NCBI GenBank assembly: GCA_900766165.1
Contig: CAAFUK010000077.1
Span: forward strand, 1-14,751
Source: an uncultured Collinsella sp.
Lineage (GTDB): Bacteria > Actinomycetota > Coriobacteriia > Coriobacteriales > Coriobacteriaceae
DNA: 14,751 nucleotides
Direction of reading: 5' to 3'
How positions within the stretch are numbered: position 1 is the first letter of the stretch; each line of letters opens with the position of its first letter. A model generated the notes under the pieces. That model was not told the origin of the DNA. It saw nothing but the letters and a program-made list of their open reading frames with translations, and ran no database searches. Position numbers and translations under genes: made by a program. Below, in pieces: positions 6,057 through 12,806 of the stretch.

Positions 6057-7820
6057 ATGGAGCAACTCATCGCCACCATCGAAAAGGGCCAGCCCTTTTT
6101 CAACGCGATCGCCCGCAATAAGTACCTCAAGGCGATCCGCGACGGCTTTATCTCCGTCATCCCCATCATCATCTTCTCGTCCATCTTTTGCCTGGTAGCC
6201 TCGGTCCCCAACATCTGGGGTTTCTACTGGCCCGATGACATCAACAACGCCCTGTGGAAGTGCTACAACTACTCCATGGGCATCCTGGCTATCGCCTGCG
6301 CTGCCACCACAGCCAAGCACTTCGCCGACGCTCAGAACCGCGATCTGCCCAAGAACAACCAGATCAACTTCATCTCGTGCATGTGCGCGGCCATCATCGG
6401 CTTCTTGCTCCTTTCGAGCGACACGATCGCCACGGACGCTGCCAGCGGCTTCAACACCACCTACCTTGGTTCCAAAGGCCTGCTGACCGCCTTCATCGCT
6501 GCGTTTGTGACCGGCATCATCTACAAGTTCTTTATCAAGCGCAACATCACCGTCAAGATGCCCGAGCAGGTTCCGCCCAACATCTCGCAGACCTTTAAGG
6601 ACATCATCCCCTTCTCCGTCTGCATCGCCGTCTTTTGGGTCTTTGACATCGTCTTCCGCGCTGCCTTTGGCTTCTGCTTTGCCCAGGGCGTCATCCAGGT
6701 GTTCCAGCCCCTGTTCACCGCTGCCGACGGCTATATCGGTCTCGCTGTGATCTACGGCGCCATGAGCCTGTTCTGGTTCGTGGGCGTCCACGGCCCCTCG
6801 ATCGTCGAGCCCGCCATCGCCGCCGCTCTCGTTGCCAACATGACCGACAACCTGGCTGCGTTCCAGGCCGGCCAGCACGCTTCCGCTGTCCTGACCCAGG
6901 GTGCCCAGTACTTCGTCGTCTGCATGGGCGGCACCGGCGCCACACTCGTCCTGGTCTTTATGTTCTGCTTCCTGGCCAAGTCTCAGGAGATGCGCGCCGT
7001 CGGTAAGGCCGCCATCGTCCCCGTCTGCTTTGCCGTCAACGAGCCGCTGCTGTTCGCCGCGCCCATCGTGCTCAACCCCGTCTTCTTTGTCCCGTTTGTC
7101 TTTGCCCCGATCGCCAACATCTGGATCCTCAAGATCTTTATCGACTTCTTGGGCATGAACGGCTTTATGTACACCCTGCCTTGGACCGTCCCCGGCCCCA
7201 TCGGCACCATCATGGGCCTGGGCTTCCAGCCGCTCGCCTTTGTGATGCTCGCCCTTATCCTGGTCGTCGACTTCGTTCTGTACTATCCGTTCTTCCGTGC
7301 CTATGACGCCCAGAAGTGCGCCGAGGAGGCCGAGATTTCCGAGGAGGAGCTCGCCGCCAAGAACGCCGAGAAGGCCGCTAAGCTCAACGATGCCTTCCAG
7401 GGCAAGGCTGACGCCAAGAGCGTTGCCGCCGGCGCTGCTGCCGAGGCCGTGAAGTCCGACGTCGCTCCCGCCGCCACCGAGGCCACGGCCACCAGCGACC
7501 TCAACGGCAAGCGCGTGCTCGTGCTCTGCCAGGGTGGCGGTACCTCGGGCCTGCTCGCCAACGCGCTGGCCAAGGCTGCCAAGGAGCGCGGCATTAACCT
7601 CGAGACCGCTGCCGAGGCCTATGGCAACCACGTTGACATGCTTCCCGACTTTGACCTGGTCGTCCTGGCCCCGCAGGCCGCCAGCTACCTGGCCGACCTG
7701 CAGAAGGACTGCGAGCGCGTAGGCAACAAGTGCGTCGCCTGCCGTGGCAAGCAGTACATCGAGCTCTCCCAGAACGGCGATAAGTCTCTCGCCTTCGTAA
7801 GCGAGCAACTTTCGAAGTAA
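6057..7820 (+). CDS. lacE: PTS lactose-family EIICB component, copy 1
   Basis: This is a 587-residue membrane permease with the IIC channel first and the cytoplasmic IIB domain last. IIC (about 1-420) has many membrane segments and the Lac-family motifs GVHGPSIVEPAI (H245) and NEPLLF (E329), whose counterparts bind the sugar in the chitobiose IIC. An Ala/Glu/Lys-rich linker (about 420-485) leads to IIB, with the phosphorylated cysteine C491 in VLVLCQGGGTSG and the LacE-like VVLAPQAASYLADLQKD. It should import lactose or a related beta-galactoside as the 6-phosphate, using LacF as phosphate donor. TAGGAG stands 6 nt before the ATG. It forms a unit with lacG1, 66 bp downstream, and is divergent from a LacI-type gene. 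LacE from Firmicutes is similar in length. Cellobiose or other beta-glycoside specificity cannot be excluded. Confidence 0.92.
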   Translation: MEQLIATIEKGQPFFNAIARNKYLKAIRDGFISVIPIIIFSSIFCLVASVPNIWGFYWPDDINNALWKCYNYSMGILAIACAATTAKHFADAQNRDLPKNNQINFISCMCAAIIGFLLLSSDTIATDAASGFNTTYLGSKGLLTAFIAAFVTGIIYKFFIKRNITVKMPEQVPPNISQTFKDIIPFSVCIAVFWVFDIVFRAAFGFCFAQGVIQVFQPLFTAADGYIGLAVIYGAMSLFWFVGVHGPSIVEPAIAAALVANMTDNLAAFQAGQHASAVLTQGAQYFVVCMGGTGATLVLVFMFCFLAKSQEMRAVGKAAIVPVCFAVNEPLLFAAPIVLNPVFFVPFVFAPIANIWILKIFIDFLGMNGFMYTLPWTVPGPIGTIMGLGFQPLAFVMLALILVVDFVLYYPFFRAYDAQKCAEEAEISEEELAAKNAEKAAKLNDAFQGKADAKSVAAGAAAEAVKSDVAPAATEATATSDLNGKRVLVLCQGGGTSGLLANALAKAAKERGINLETAAEAYGNHVDMLPDFDLVVLAPQAASYLADLQKDCERVGNKCVACRGKQYIELSQNGDKSLAFVSEQLSK

Positions 7821-7831
7821 GTAACGCCCAA

Positions 7832-7861
7832 GGCCAGCCGACCATCCACAGCCGGCTGGCC
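7832..7861 (+). promoter_or_regulatory. Intercistronic hairpin between lacE1 and lacG1
   Basis: GGCCAGCCG (7832-7840) pairs perfectly with CGGCTGGCC (7853-7861) around a 12-nt loop. The sequence after it (CTTCGATTT) is a poor T-run. It probably causes partial termination or protects the upstream mRNA, setting the PTS-to-hydrolase ratio. A similarly placed hairpin of different sequence occurs in cassette 2. Confidence 0.5.
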
Positions 7862-7886
7862 CTTCGATTTAGACGATTGGATCATC

Positions 7887-9326
7887 ATGTCCGTTAACCC
7901 CGCCAGCGTCACCAACCCGTCTGCGCAGTTTCCCGAGGACTTTGTCTTTGGCGGCGCCACCGCTGCCTACCAGGTAGAGGGCGAGACCCGCACTCACGGT
8001 AAGGGCAAGGTTGCCTGGGACGACTTCCTGAAGGCCCAGGGGCGCTTCTCCCCCGATCCCGCTTCGGACTTCTACAACCAGTACCCCGTCGATTTGGAGC
8101 TGTGCGAGGAGTTTGGCATCAACGGCATTCGCCTCTCCATTGCCTGGAGCCGCATCTTCCCCAACGGCACCGGCGAAATCAACCCCGAGGGTGTCCAGTT
8201 CTATCACAATCTCTTCGCCGAGTGCCATAAGCACCATGTTGAGCCGTTTGTCACGCTGCATCACTTTGACACGCCGCTTCCCCTCTTTGAGAAGGGCGAT
8301 TTCCTCAACCGCGAGACCATCGACGCCTTTGTGGACTTTGCCACCTTCTGCTTTAAGGAGTACGCCGACCAGGTGACCTACTGGTTCACCTTTAACGAGA
8401 TCTGGGCCGACGCCTCCAATACCTACATCGAGGGCACCTTCCCCGGTGGCGTCAAGGCGCATCTGGCCGAGGCTTTCCAGTGCGAGCACAACATGATGCT
8501 CGCCCACGCCAAGGCAGTACTAGCCTTCCACAACGGCGGTTTTAAGGGCAAGATCGGCGTCATTCAGTCGTTGGAGTTTAAGTATCCGCTCAACGAGAAC
8601 GACCCCGCCGACATCAAGGCCGCCAACAACGAGCATGTGCTGCAGAACCAGTTCTTGCTCGATGCCACCTTCCGCGGCGACTATGCGCCCGACACCCTCG
8701 AGTGCGCTAACCGCCTGGCTGCCGTCTCGGGCGGCACCATCGAGATCCTAGACGAGGATCTGGAAATCATGCGCGAGGCCGCCCTCTACAACGACTACCT
8801 GGGCGTTAACAACTACCAGTGCCGCTTCCTCAAGGCATACGACGGCGAGAACGACCTGCACCACAACGGTACGGGCGAGAAGGGCACTGGCCGCTGGCGC
8901 GTTAAGGGTATTGGCGAGCATGTGAACAAGCCTGGCATCCCCACCACCGACTGGGACTGGATCATCTATCCCGAGGGCCTGTTCGATCTGCTCGTCTACA
9001 TTAAGCAGCGCTACCCCAACTACAAGCAGATCTTCATCACCGAGAACGGCATGGGCTACAAGGACCCCTACAAGGACGGTTTTGTGGACGACCAGCCGCG
9101 CATCGACTACATCGAGCAGCACCTGCGCTGGTTGCTCAAGGCCATGGAGGTGGGCGTCAACGTGGGCGGCTACTTCCTGTGGAGCCTGCAGGATCAGTTC
9201 TCCTGGACCAATGGCTACAACAAGCGTTACGGCTTCTTCTACGTTGACTTTGAAACCCAGAAGCGCACGCCCAAGGCAAGCGCATACTGGTATAAGCACG
9301 TGGCGCAGACCCGTCGTCTGGACTAG
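7887..9326 (+). CDS. lacG: 6-phospho-beta-galactosidase, GH1, copy 1
   Basis: The gene encodes a 479-residue glycoside hydrolase of family 1 that cleaves lactose-6-phosphate or a related phospho-beta-galactoside to galactose-6-phosphate and the free aglycone. The retaining mechanism needs two glutamates: the acid/base E171 in TFNEI and the nucleophile E386 in ITENGMGY. The phosphate pocket motif SWTNGYNKRYG is complete (S439, W440, K446, Y448). The tryptophan after the serine is the residue found in LacG rather than in typical 6-phospho-beta-glucosidases. FVTLHHFDTP and the C-terminal FETQKRTPKASAYWYK match LacG closely. The ATG at 7887 has only a weak ribosome binding site (TTGGAT). The protein has a few extra N-terminal residues compared with copy 2. 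A strong terminator follows. Confidence 0.93.
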   Translation: MSVNPASVTNPSAQFPEDFVFGGATAAYQVEGETRTHGKGKVAWDDFLKAQGRFSPDPASDFYNQYPVDLELCEEFGINGIRLSIAWSRIFPNGTGEINPEGVQFYHNLFAECHKHHVEPFVTLHHFDTPLPLFEKGDFLNRETIDAFVDFATFCFKEYADQVTYWFTFNEIWADASNTYIEGTFPGGVKAHLAEAFQCEHNMMLAHAKAVLAFHNGGFKGKIGVIQSLEFKYPLNENDPADIKAANNEHVLQNQFLLDATFRGDYAPDTLECANRLAAVSGGTIEILDEDLEIMREAALYNDYLGVNNYQCRFLKAYDGENDLHHNGTGEKGTGRWRVKGIGEHVNKPGIPTTDWDWIIYPEGLFDLLVYIKQRYPNYKQIFITENGMGYKDPYKDGFVDDQPRIDYIEQHLRWLLKAMEVGVNVGGYFLWSLQDQFSWTNGYNKRYGFFYVDFETQKRTPKASAYWYKHVAQTRRLD

Positions 9327-9418
9327 TTAACGCCATCGGCCGCCGTGACCATCACGCTGCCGTGCACCTTACCATTCCCGATCGCATGGGCGCTGCGTCC
9401 ATGCACCTCTTTCCGTGT

Positions 9419-9482
9419 GGCGGATACGACCTTCCCGGTGGATGCTTCAGCATCCTTGGTCGTATCCGCCGTTTTTGTTTTT
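9419..9482 (+). terminator. Intrinsic terminator of lacE1-lacG1 with a nested hairpin
   Basis: GGCGGATACGACC (9419-9431) pairs perfectly with GGTCGTATCCGCC (9458-9470), followed by GTTTTTGTTTTTG. Inside the loop a second perfect hairpin forms, GGATGC (9440-9445) with GCATCC (9450-9455) around TTCA. The inverted-repeat array starts 18 bp after the T-run. Confidence 0.93.
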
Positions 9483-9500
9483 GGGCGGACCGAGGGCGGG

Positions 9501-9649
9501 CCGTTTGTCTCAATCTGTAACATGTAGACCACTTTTGACCGTCTAGTTGTTACAGATCGAGACAAACGGAATAAGCCGGGCCAAAAATCTCGATCTGTAA
9601 CATCTAGCCGAGTTTTTGGGTCCTAGCTGTTACAGATTGAGACAAACGG
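9501..9649. repeat. Inverted-repeat array, two units (A, B), 80-bp period
   Basis: Unit A has 22-nt arms at 9501-9522 and 9548-9569 that match at 21 of 22 positions. Unit B has 15-nt arms at 9588-9602 and 9628-9642. The core of every arm is CTGTAACA facing TGTTACAG. The gap between arms is exactly 25 nt in both units, with TAG near its left end, TTTT in the middle and CTA near the right end. Units start 80 bp apart. The whole array begins with CCGTTTGTCTC and ends with GAGACAAACGG (9639-9649), its exact inverse. It fills the gap between the lacG1 terminator and the stop of the convergent regulator (9666), whose transcript has no other visible terminator. Confidence 0.85.
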
Positions 9650-9665
9650 AATAGGCCGAGCACGT

Positions 9666-10667
9666 CTACGCCCGCAAGTCCTTTACGCTGGAACGCTCGA
9701 CCAGCACACCCGAGACAAGCGTACGGCTTCTGGAGCTCGGGGCTTCCAGACCTGCGACGACCTCGTTAAGCGCACGGACACCCAGCTCGCGGTGACGGAA
9801 CTTCACCGACGTCAGAATCGAGTTGGGAATCGTCTTGTAAAGCTCGTCATCAAAGCCGATCACGGACACGTCGTCGGGCACACTGAGCCCTTTGTCACGT
9901 AGAGCCATCATCACGCCGTTTGCCATGCAGTCGTTAGCAGCGAGGACCGCCGTGCAATCGGCTTTATCGGCAAGCACAAGGCCCGCGGCATAGCCACTAT
10001 CCGCATTCCAATCGCCTTGCAGAGGCTCGGGCGGCTCAATGCCATGCGCCTCGAGTGCCGCTCGCCAACCTTTCATACGGCACTGGCTCGACAGCGCTTC
10101 TTTCTTACCAGAGACGAAGTACACGTTCTTGTGCCCGTGATTCAAGAAGTACTCGCACGCCATGCGCGCGCCGCCCTCTTGATCGTCACTGACGGTGGAG
10201 CAGGTAGGATGTTCCATCGGTGTGATAATCACCGTCTTGAGGTCTTTCGGTGCCTCAAAAGTATCAAAGTCATCGACCATCTGACGCAGGTTGAAGATCA
10301 TGCCATCAACAGGCAGCTGCGACATCCTACGCGCCGCTTCGGCAAGGGTCATCTTCTCCCCCGCCCGCTTTTTGATCATCGTGAGCGCAAAGCCGCGTTC
10401 TTCGGCGGCATCTGCGATACCGTCAATCATGTCCACGGCACCGCCCGACAAGTGGAACAGCACCACGCCGATGCACCCGTAACGGCCCAACTTGAGCGAA
10501 CGCGCGGCAAAGTTCGCCCGGAACCCGAGCGCTTCCATTGCGGAATGGACCTTATCGCGTGTCGACTCTCGCACGCTACCGGGCTCGTTAATCACACGCG
10601 AAACCGTCTTGAGAGAAACACCCGCGGCAATCGCCACATCGTTCATTGAGACATTTTTCTTGTCCAT
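9666..10667 (-). CDS. LacI/GalR-family transcriptional regulator of cassette 2
   Basis: The gene encodes a 333-residue LacI-family protein. The helix-turn-helix is NDVAIAAGVSLKTVSRVINEPGSV, the hinge ends NFAARSLKLGR, and the sensor domain includes CTAVLAANDCMANG and VSVIGFDDE. It is paralogous to the regulator at 4696-5700 throughout (compare YFLNHGHKNVYFVSG with YLLGRGHKTVHFISC, and AHGIEPP in both). The frame is open upstream to a GTG at 10730. I prefer the ATG at 10667 because the helix-turn-helix then starts at the usual distance and the length matches the paralogue; neither start has a strong ribosome binding site. It is divergent from lacE2, with a perfect CpG-centred palindrome in the gap, and probably represses lacE2-lacG2. 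Half-sites of the two cassettes are alike (AATGACAACG, AATGGCAACG), so cross-regulation is possible. Confidence 0.9.
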   Translation of the reverse strand: MDKKNVSMNDVAIAAGVSLKTVSRVINEPGSVRESTRDKVHSAMEALGFRANFAARSLKLGRYGCIGVVLFHLSGGAVDMIDGIADAAEERGFALTMIKKRAGEKMTLAEAARRMSQLPVDGMIFNLRQMVDDFDTFEAPKDLKTVIITPMEHPTCSTVSDDQEGGARMACEYFLNHGHKNVYFVSGKKEALSSQCRMKGWRAALEAHGIEPPEPLQGDWNADSGYAAGLVLADKADCTAVLAANDCMANGVMMALRDKGLSVPDDVSVIGFDDELYKTIPNSILTSVKFRHRELGVRALNEVVAGLEAPSSRSRTLVSGVLVERSSVKDLRA

Positions 10668-10749
10668 CGTTGCCACTACTTCTCCACTCGGTTCTCTATC
10701 GCTTGTTTTTTGCGTTCTAGCATACACCACCTGCCTGACTGATAAATCA

Positions 10750-10780
10750 ACCGTTTACCGGACAATATCGACCGCTCACC
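10750..10780. promoter_or_regulatory. Direct repeat ACCGYTYACC, 21 bp apart
   Basis: ACCGTTTACC (10750-10759) and ACCGCTCACC (10771-10780) are 21 bp apart, as in cassette 1 and before lacF. The pair starts 83 bp upstream of the regulator's ATG and 170-200 bp upstream of lacE2. Confidence 0.5.
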
Positions 10781-10789
10781 CGTATATCC

Positions 10790-10818
10790 TTGTTGCTCTT
10801 CCAAAAATGTCTTACGTT
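10790..10818 (+). promoter_or_regulatory. Possible lacE2 promoter
   Basis: TTGTTG (10790-10795), a 17-nt spacer and TACGTT (10813-10818) form a modest sigma-70-type promoter. Its predicted start point falls just before or at the left edge of the palindrome at 10827-10850, a classic repression layout. The -10 box is a poor match, so this is tentative. Confidence 0.35.
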
Positions 10819-10826
10819 GTCATTAA

Positions 10827-10850
10827 CGAAATGACAACGTTGTCATTTCG
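10827..10850. promoter_or_regulatory. Perfect 24-bp palindromic LacI-type operator
   Basis: The core AAATGACAACGTTGTCATTT (10829-10848) and two more bases on each side form a perfect palindrome centred on CpG. A second, degenerate site 23 bp upstream (about 10806-10823) keeps the right half ACGTTGTCATT. The site lies about 100 bp before lacE2 and is the best operator candidate for the divergent LacI-type protein. Confidence 0.8.
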
Positions 10851-10951
10851 CAATGCCTTCCTTGAGCAGGAAGGTTTCCGGGCAGTCCTGACCATCCATC
10901 GACGACCAGTTCCATCCACATGCATCGCGCATCAAGTAGCAAAGGAGCTCT

Positions 10952-12730
10952 ATGGACGCCATCGTAAAGATGCTCGAAAAGCATCAGCCGTTCTTTGAGA
11001 AGATCTCGAGGAACATCTACCTCCAGGCTATTAAGGACGGATTCCTTGGGTGCATGCCCATCGTCCTCACCTCTTCGATCTTTCTGCTCATTGCCACCCT
11101 TCCCGGCGTAGTCGGCATCACGCTGCCCCAGCCGCTCATCGACTGGTGCAACAAGCTGTACAACTTCACCATGGGCGTCATGGGCATCATGGTTGCCGGC
11201 ACCACTGCCAAGAACTTTACGGCTTCCATGAACCGTCGCATGCCCGCCGGCAAGGTGCTCAACGACGGCTCCACCATGGTGGCCGCCCAGTGCAGTATGC
11301 TTTTGCTCGCCGTTACGCAGTTCACCACCAAGTTCAACGGCTCCGAGCTTTCGGTCTTCGACTGCACCAGCATGGGTACGCGCGGTCTGTTCTCGGCCTA
11401 TATCGCCGCGTTCATCACCGTGTGGGTCTACAAATTCTGCGTCTCGCGCGATCTGACCATTAAGCTGCCCAAGGAGGTCCCGGGCGCCATCGCTCAGAAC
11501 TTCCGCGACATTATCCCCTTTGGCGGCGCTGTCATTATCTGCGGCATCATCGATGTGGTTGTGCGCAACCTCATGGGCGTTCCGTTCTCCGAGCTGCTCA
11601 TCAAGCTGCTCTCCCCGCTCTTCACTGCGGCAGAAACCTATCCTGGCCTCATCCTTATCCAGGCAGCCACCGCGTTCTTCTGGTTCATCGGCGTCCACGG
11701 CCCTTCGATTGTCCAGCCGGGCATCGACCCCATCCGTCTTGCCAACCAGGCCGAGAACCTGCAGGTTCTGCTGGCCGGTGGCCACCCCGCCCACTCCCTC
11801 ACCTTTAACATGTCGCTCGTGGGTGAGTTCGGCGGCACTGGCGCTACGTTCATCGTGCCGCTTCTGCTGATTCTCTTTATGAAGTCCAAGCAGCTCAAAG
11901 CCGTCGGTAAGGCCTCGATTGTTCCTGTTGCCTTTGCTGTCAACGAGCCGCTGCTCTTTGGCGCGCCGATGATCCTTAACCCCTACATGCTCATCCCCTT
12001 TGTTGCCGCCGGCTGCGTCAACGTAAGCGTTGCCAAGTTCTTTATCGACAACGTGGGCATGAACGGCTTCTCCTTCGTGGTGCCTTGGGCTACCCCTGCC
12101 CCCATCGGCATCTTCATCACCACGAACTTCCAGCTTATCGCCCTGGTGTTTGTCGCAATCATCATCTTGCTGGACGCCATCATCTACCTGCCGTTCTTGA
12201 AGGCATACGATAAGCTGCTCTGCGACCAGGAGGCCGAGCGCGCCGCCGAGCTGGGTCTCGAGTCCGATGGTGCTGCCGCCATCGCCGCCAGCACCTCTGC
12301 TCCCGCTGTCGAGCAGACCACCGCTTCCGTCGAGACGACCGTTGCCGCCGCCGACAGCAAGCCTGTCGCCGATCAGCCCGAGCCCGCCGCCGACGCATCC
12401 GCCAAGAAGGATGTCGATGGCCTGAAGGTCCTCGTCCTGTGCGCCGGCGCCGGCACCTCTGCCATGCTTGCCAACGCCATCAAGGAAGGTGCCGCGCAGA
12501 CCGGAGAGAATATTGCTTCCTCCGCAGGCGCCTATGGCCAGCACACTGCCATCATGGATCAGTACGACGTTATCGTGCTTGCCCCGCAGGTTCGTAGCTA
12601 CTACAACGACATGAAGGCCGACACCGATCGCCTGGGCATTAAGCTGCTCGCTCCGCGCGGTAAGGAATATATCGACCTCACCCGCGACCCCGCCGGCGCC
12701 ATCAAGTGGCTCCGCGAGAACCTCGACTAG
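10952..12730 (+). CDS. lacE: PTS lactose-family EIICB component, copy 2
   Basis: This 592-residue IIC-IIB permease is paralogous to the protein at 6057-7820. The IIC domain shows GVHGPSIVQPGI (H249) and NEPLLF (E332). An Ala-rich linker (about 425-488) precedes IIB, where the phosphorylated cysteine is C497 in VLVLCAGAGTSAMLANA. The end VIVLAPQVRSYYNDMKADTDRLGIKLL is very close to Firmicute LacE. It should take phosphate from the LacF at 4143-4481, since no IIA gene lies in cassette 2. AAAGGAG stands a few bases before the ATG. It is followed by lacG2 after 76 bp containing a hairpin. Its IIC differs from copy 1 in many loop residues, which fits a different sugar preference, but that cannot be read directly. 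Confidence 0.93.
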   Translation: MDAIVKMLEKHQPFFEKISRNIYLQAIKDGFLGCMPIVLTSSIFLLIATLPGVVGITLPQPLIDWCNKLYNFTMGVMGIMVAGTTAKNFTASMNRRMPAGKVLNDGSTMVAAQCSMLLLAVTQFTTKFNGSELSVFDCTSMGTRGLFSAYIAAFITVWVYKFCVSRDLTIKLPKEVPGAIAQNFRDIIPFGGAVIICGIIDVVVRNLMGVPFSELLIKLLSPLFTAAETYPGLILIQAATAFFWFIGVHGPSIVQPGIDPIRLANQAENLQVLLAGGHPAHSLTFNMSLVGEFGGTGATFIVPLLLILFMKSKQLKAVGKASIVPVAFAVNEPLLFGAPMILNPYMLIPFVAAGCVNVSVAKFFIDNVGMNGFSFVVPWATPAPIGIFITTNFQLIALVFVAIIILLDAIIYLPFLKAYDKLLCDQEAERAAELGLESDGAAAIAASTSAPAVEQTTASVETTVAAADSKPVADQPEPAADASAKKDVDGLKVLVLCAGAGTSAMLANAIKEGAAQTGENIASSAGAYGQHTAIMDQYDVIVLAPQVRSYYNDMKADTDRLGIKLLAPRGKEYIDLTRDPAGAIKWLRENLD

Positions 12731-12745
12731 TTACCTCCCTCTGTT

Positions 12746-12772
12746 GGTGCCCGGATCCCCAGTTCGGGCACC
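12746..12772 (+). promoter_or_regulatory. Intercistronic hairpin between lacE2 and lacG2
   Basis: GGTGCCCG (12746-12753) pairs perfectly with CGGGCACC (12765-12772) around an 11-nt loop. No T-run follows (TCTCCC). The position matches the hairpin in cassette 1, while the sequence does not. Confidence 0.5.
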
Positions 12773-12806
12773 TCTCCCTATTCGAATCCCACAGAAAGGA
12801 TGACTC

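Noticed and set aside
5988..7808. Very long open frame (606 codons) antisense to lacE1, and similar ones antisense to lacE2 (10823-12544) and lacG2 (12702-14339)
   Set aside because: They mirror strongly supported PTS and GH1 genes. The translations are low-complexity (Gly, Asp, Val, Leu, His rich) with no domain. GC-rich codon bias explains the lack of stops.
7887..9326. Calling the GH1 enzymes 6-phospho-beta-glucosidases
   Set aside because: The SWTNGYNKRYG phosphate motif with tryptophan, overall closeness to LacG and the presence of lacA, lacB and lacC favour 6-phospho-beta-galactosidase, although dual activity is possible.
10668..10730. GTG start at 10730 for the cassette 2 regulator, adding 21 residues
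   Set aside because: The added residues are not LacI-like, no ribosome binding site is seen, and the ATG at 10667 gives the same length as the paralogue.
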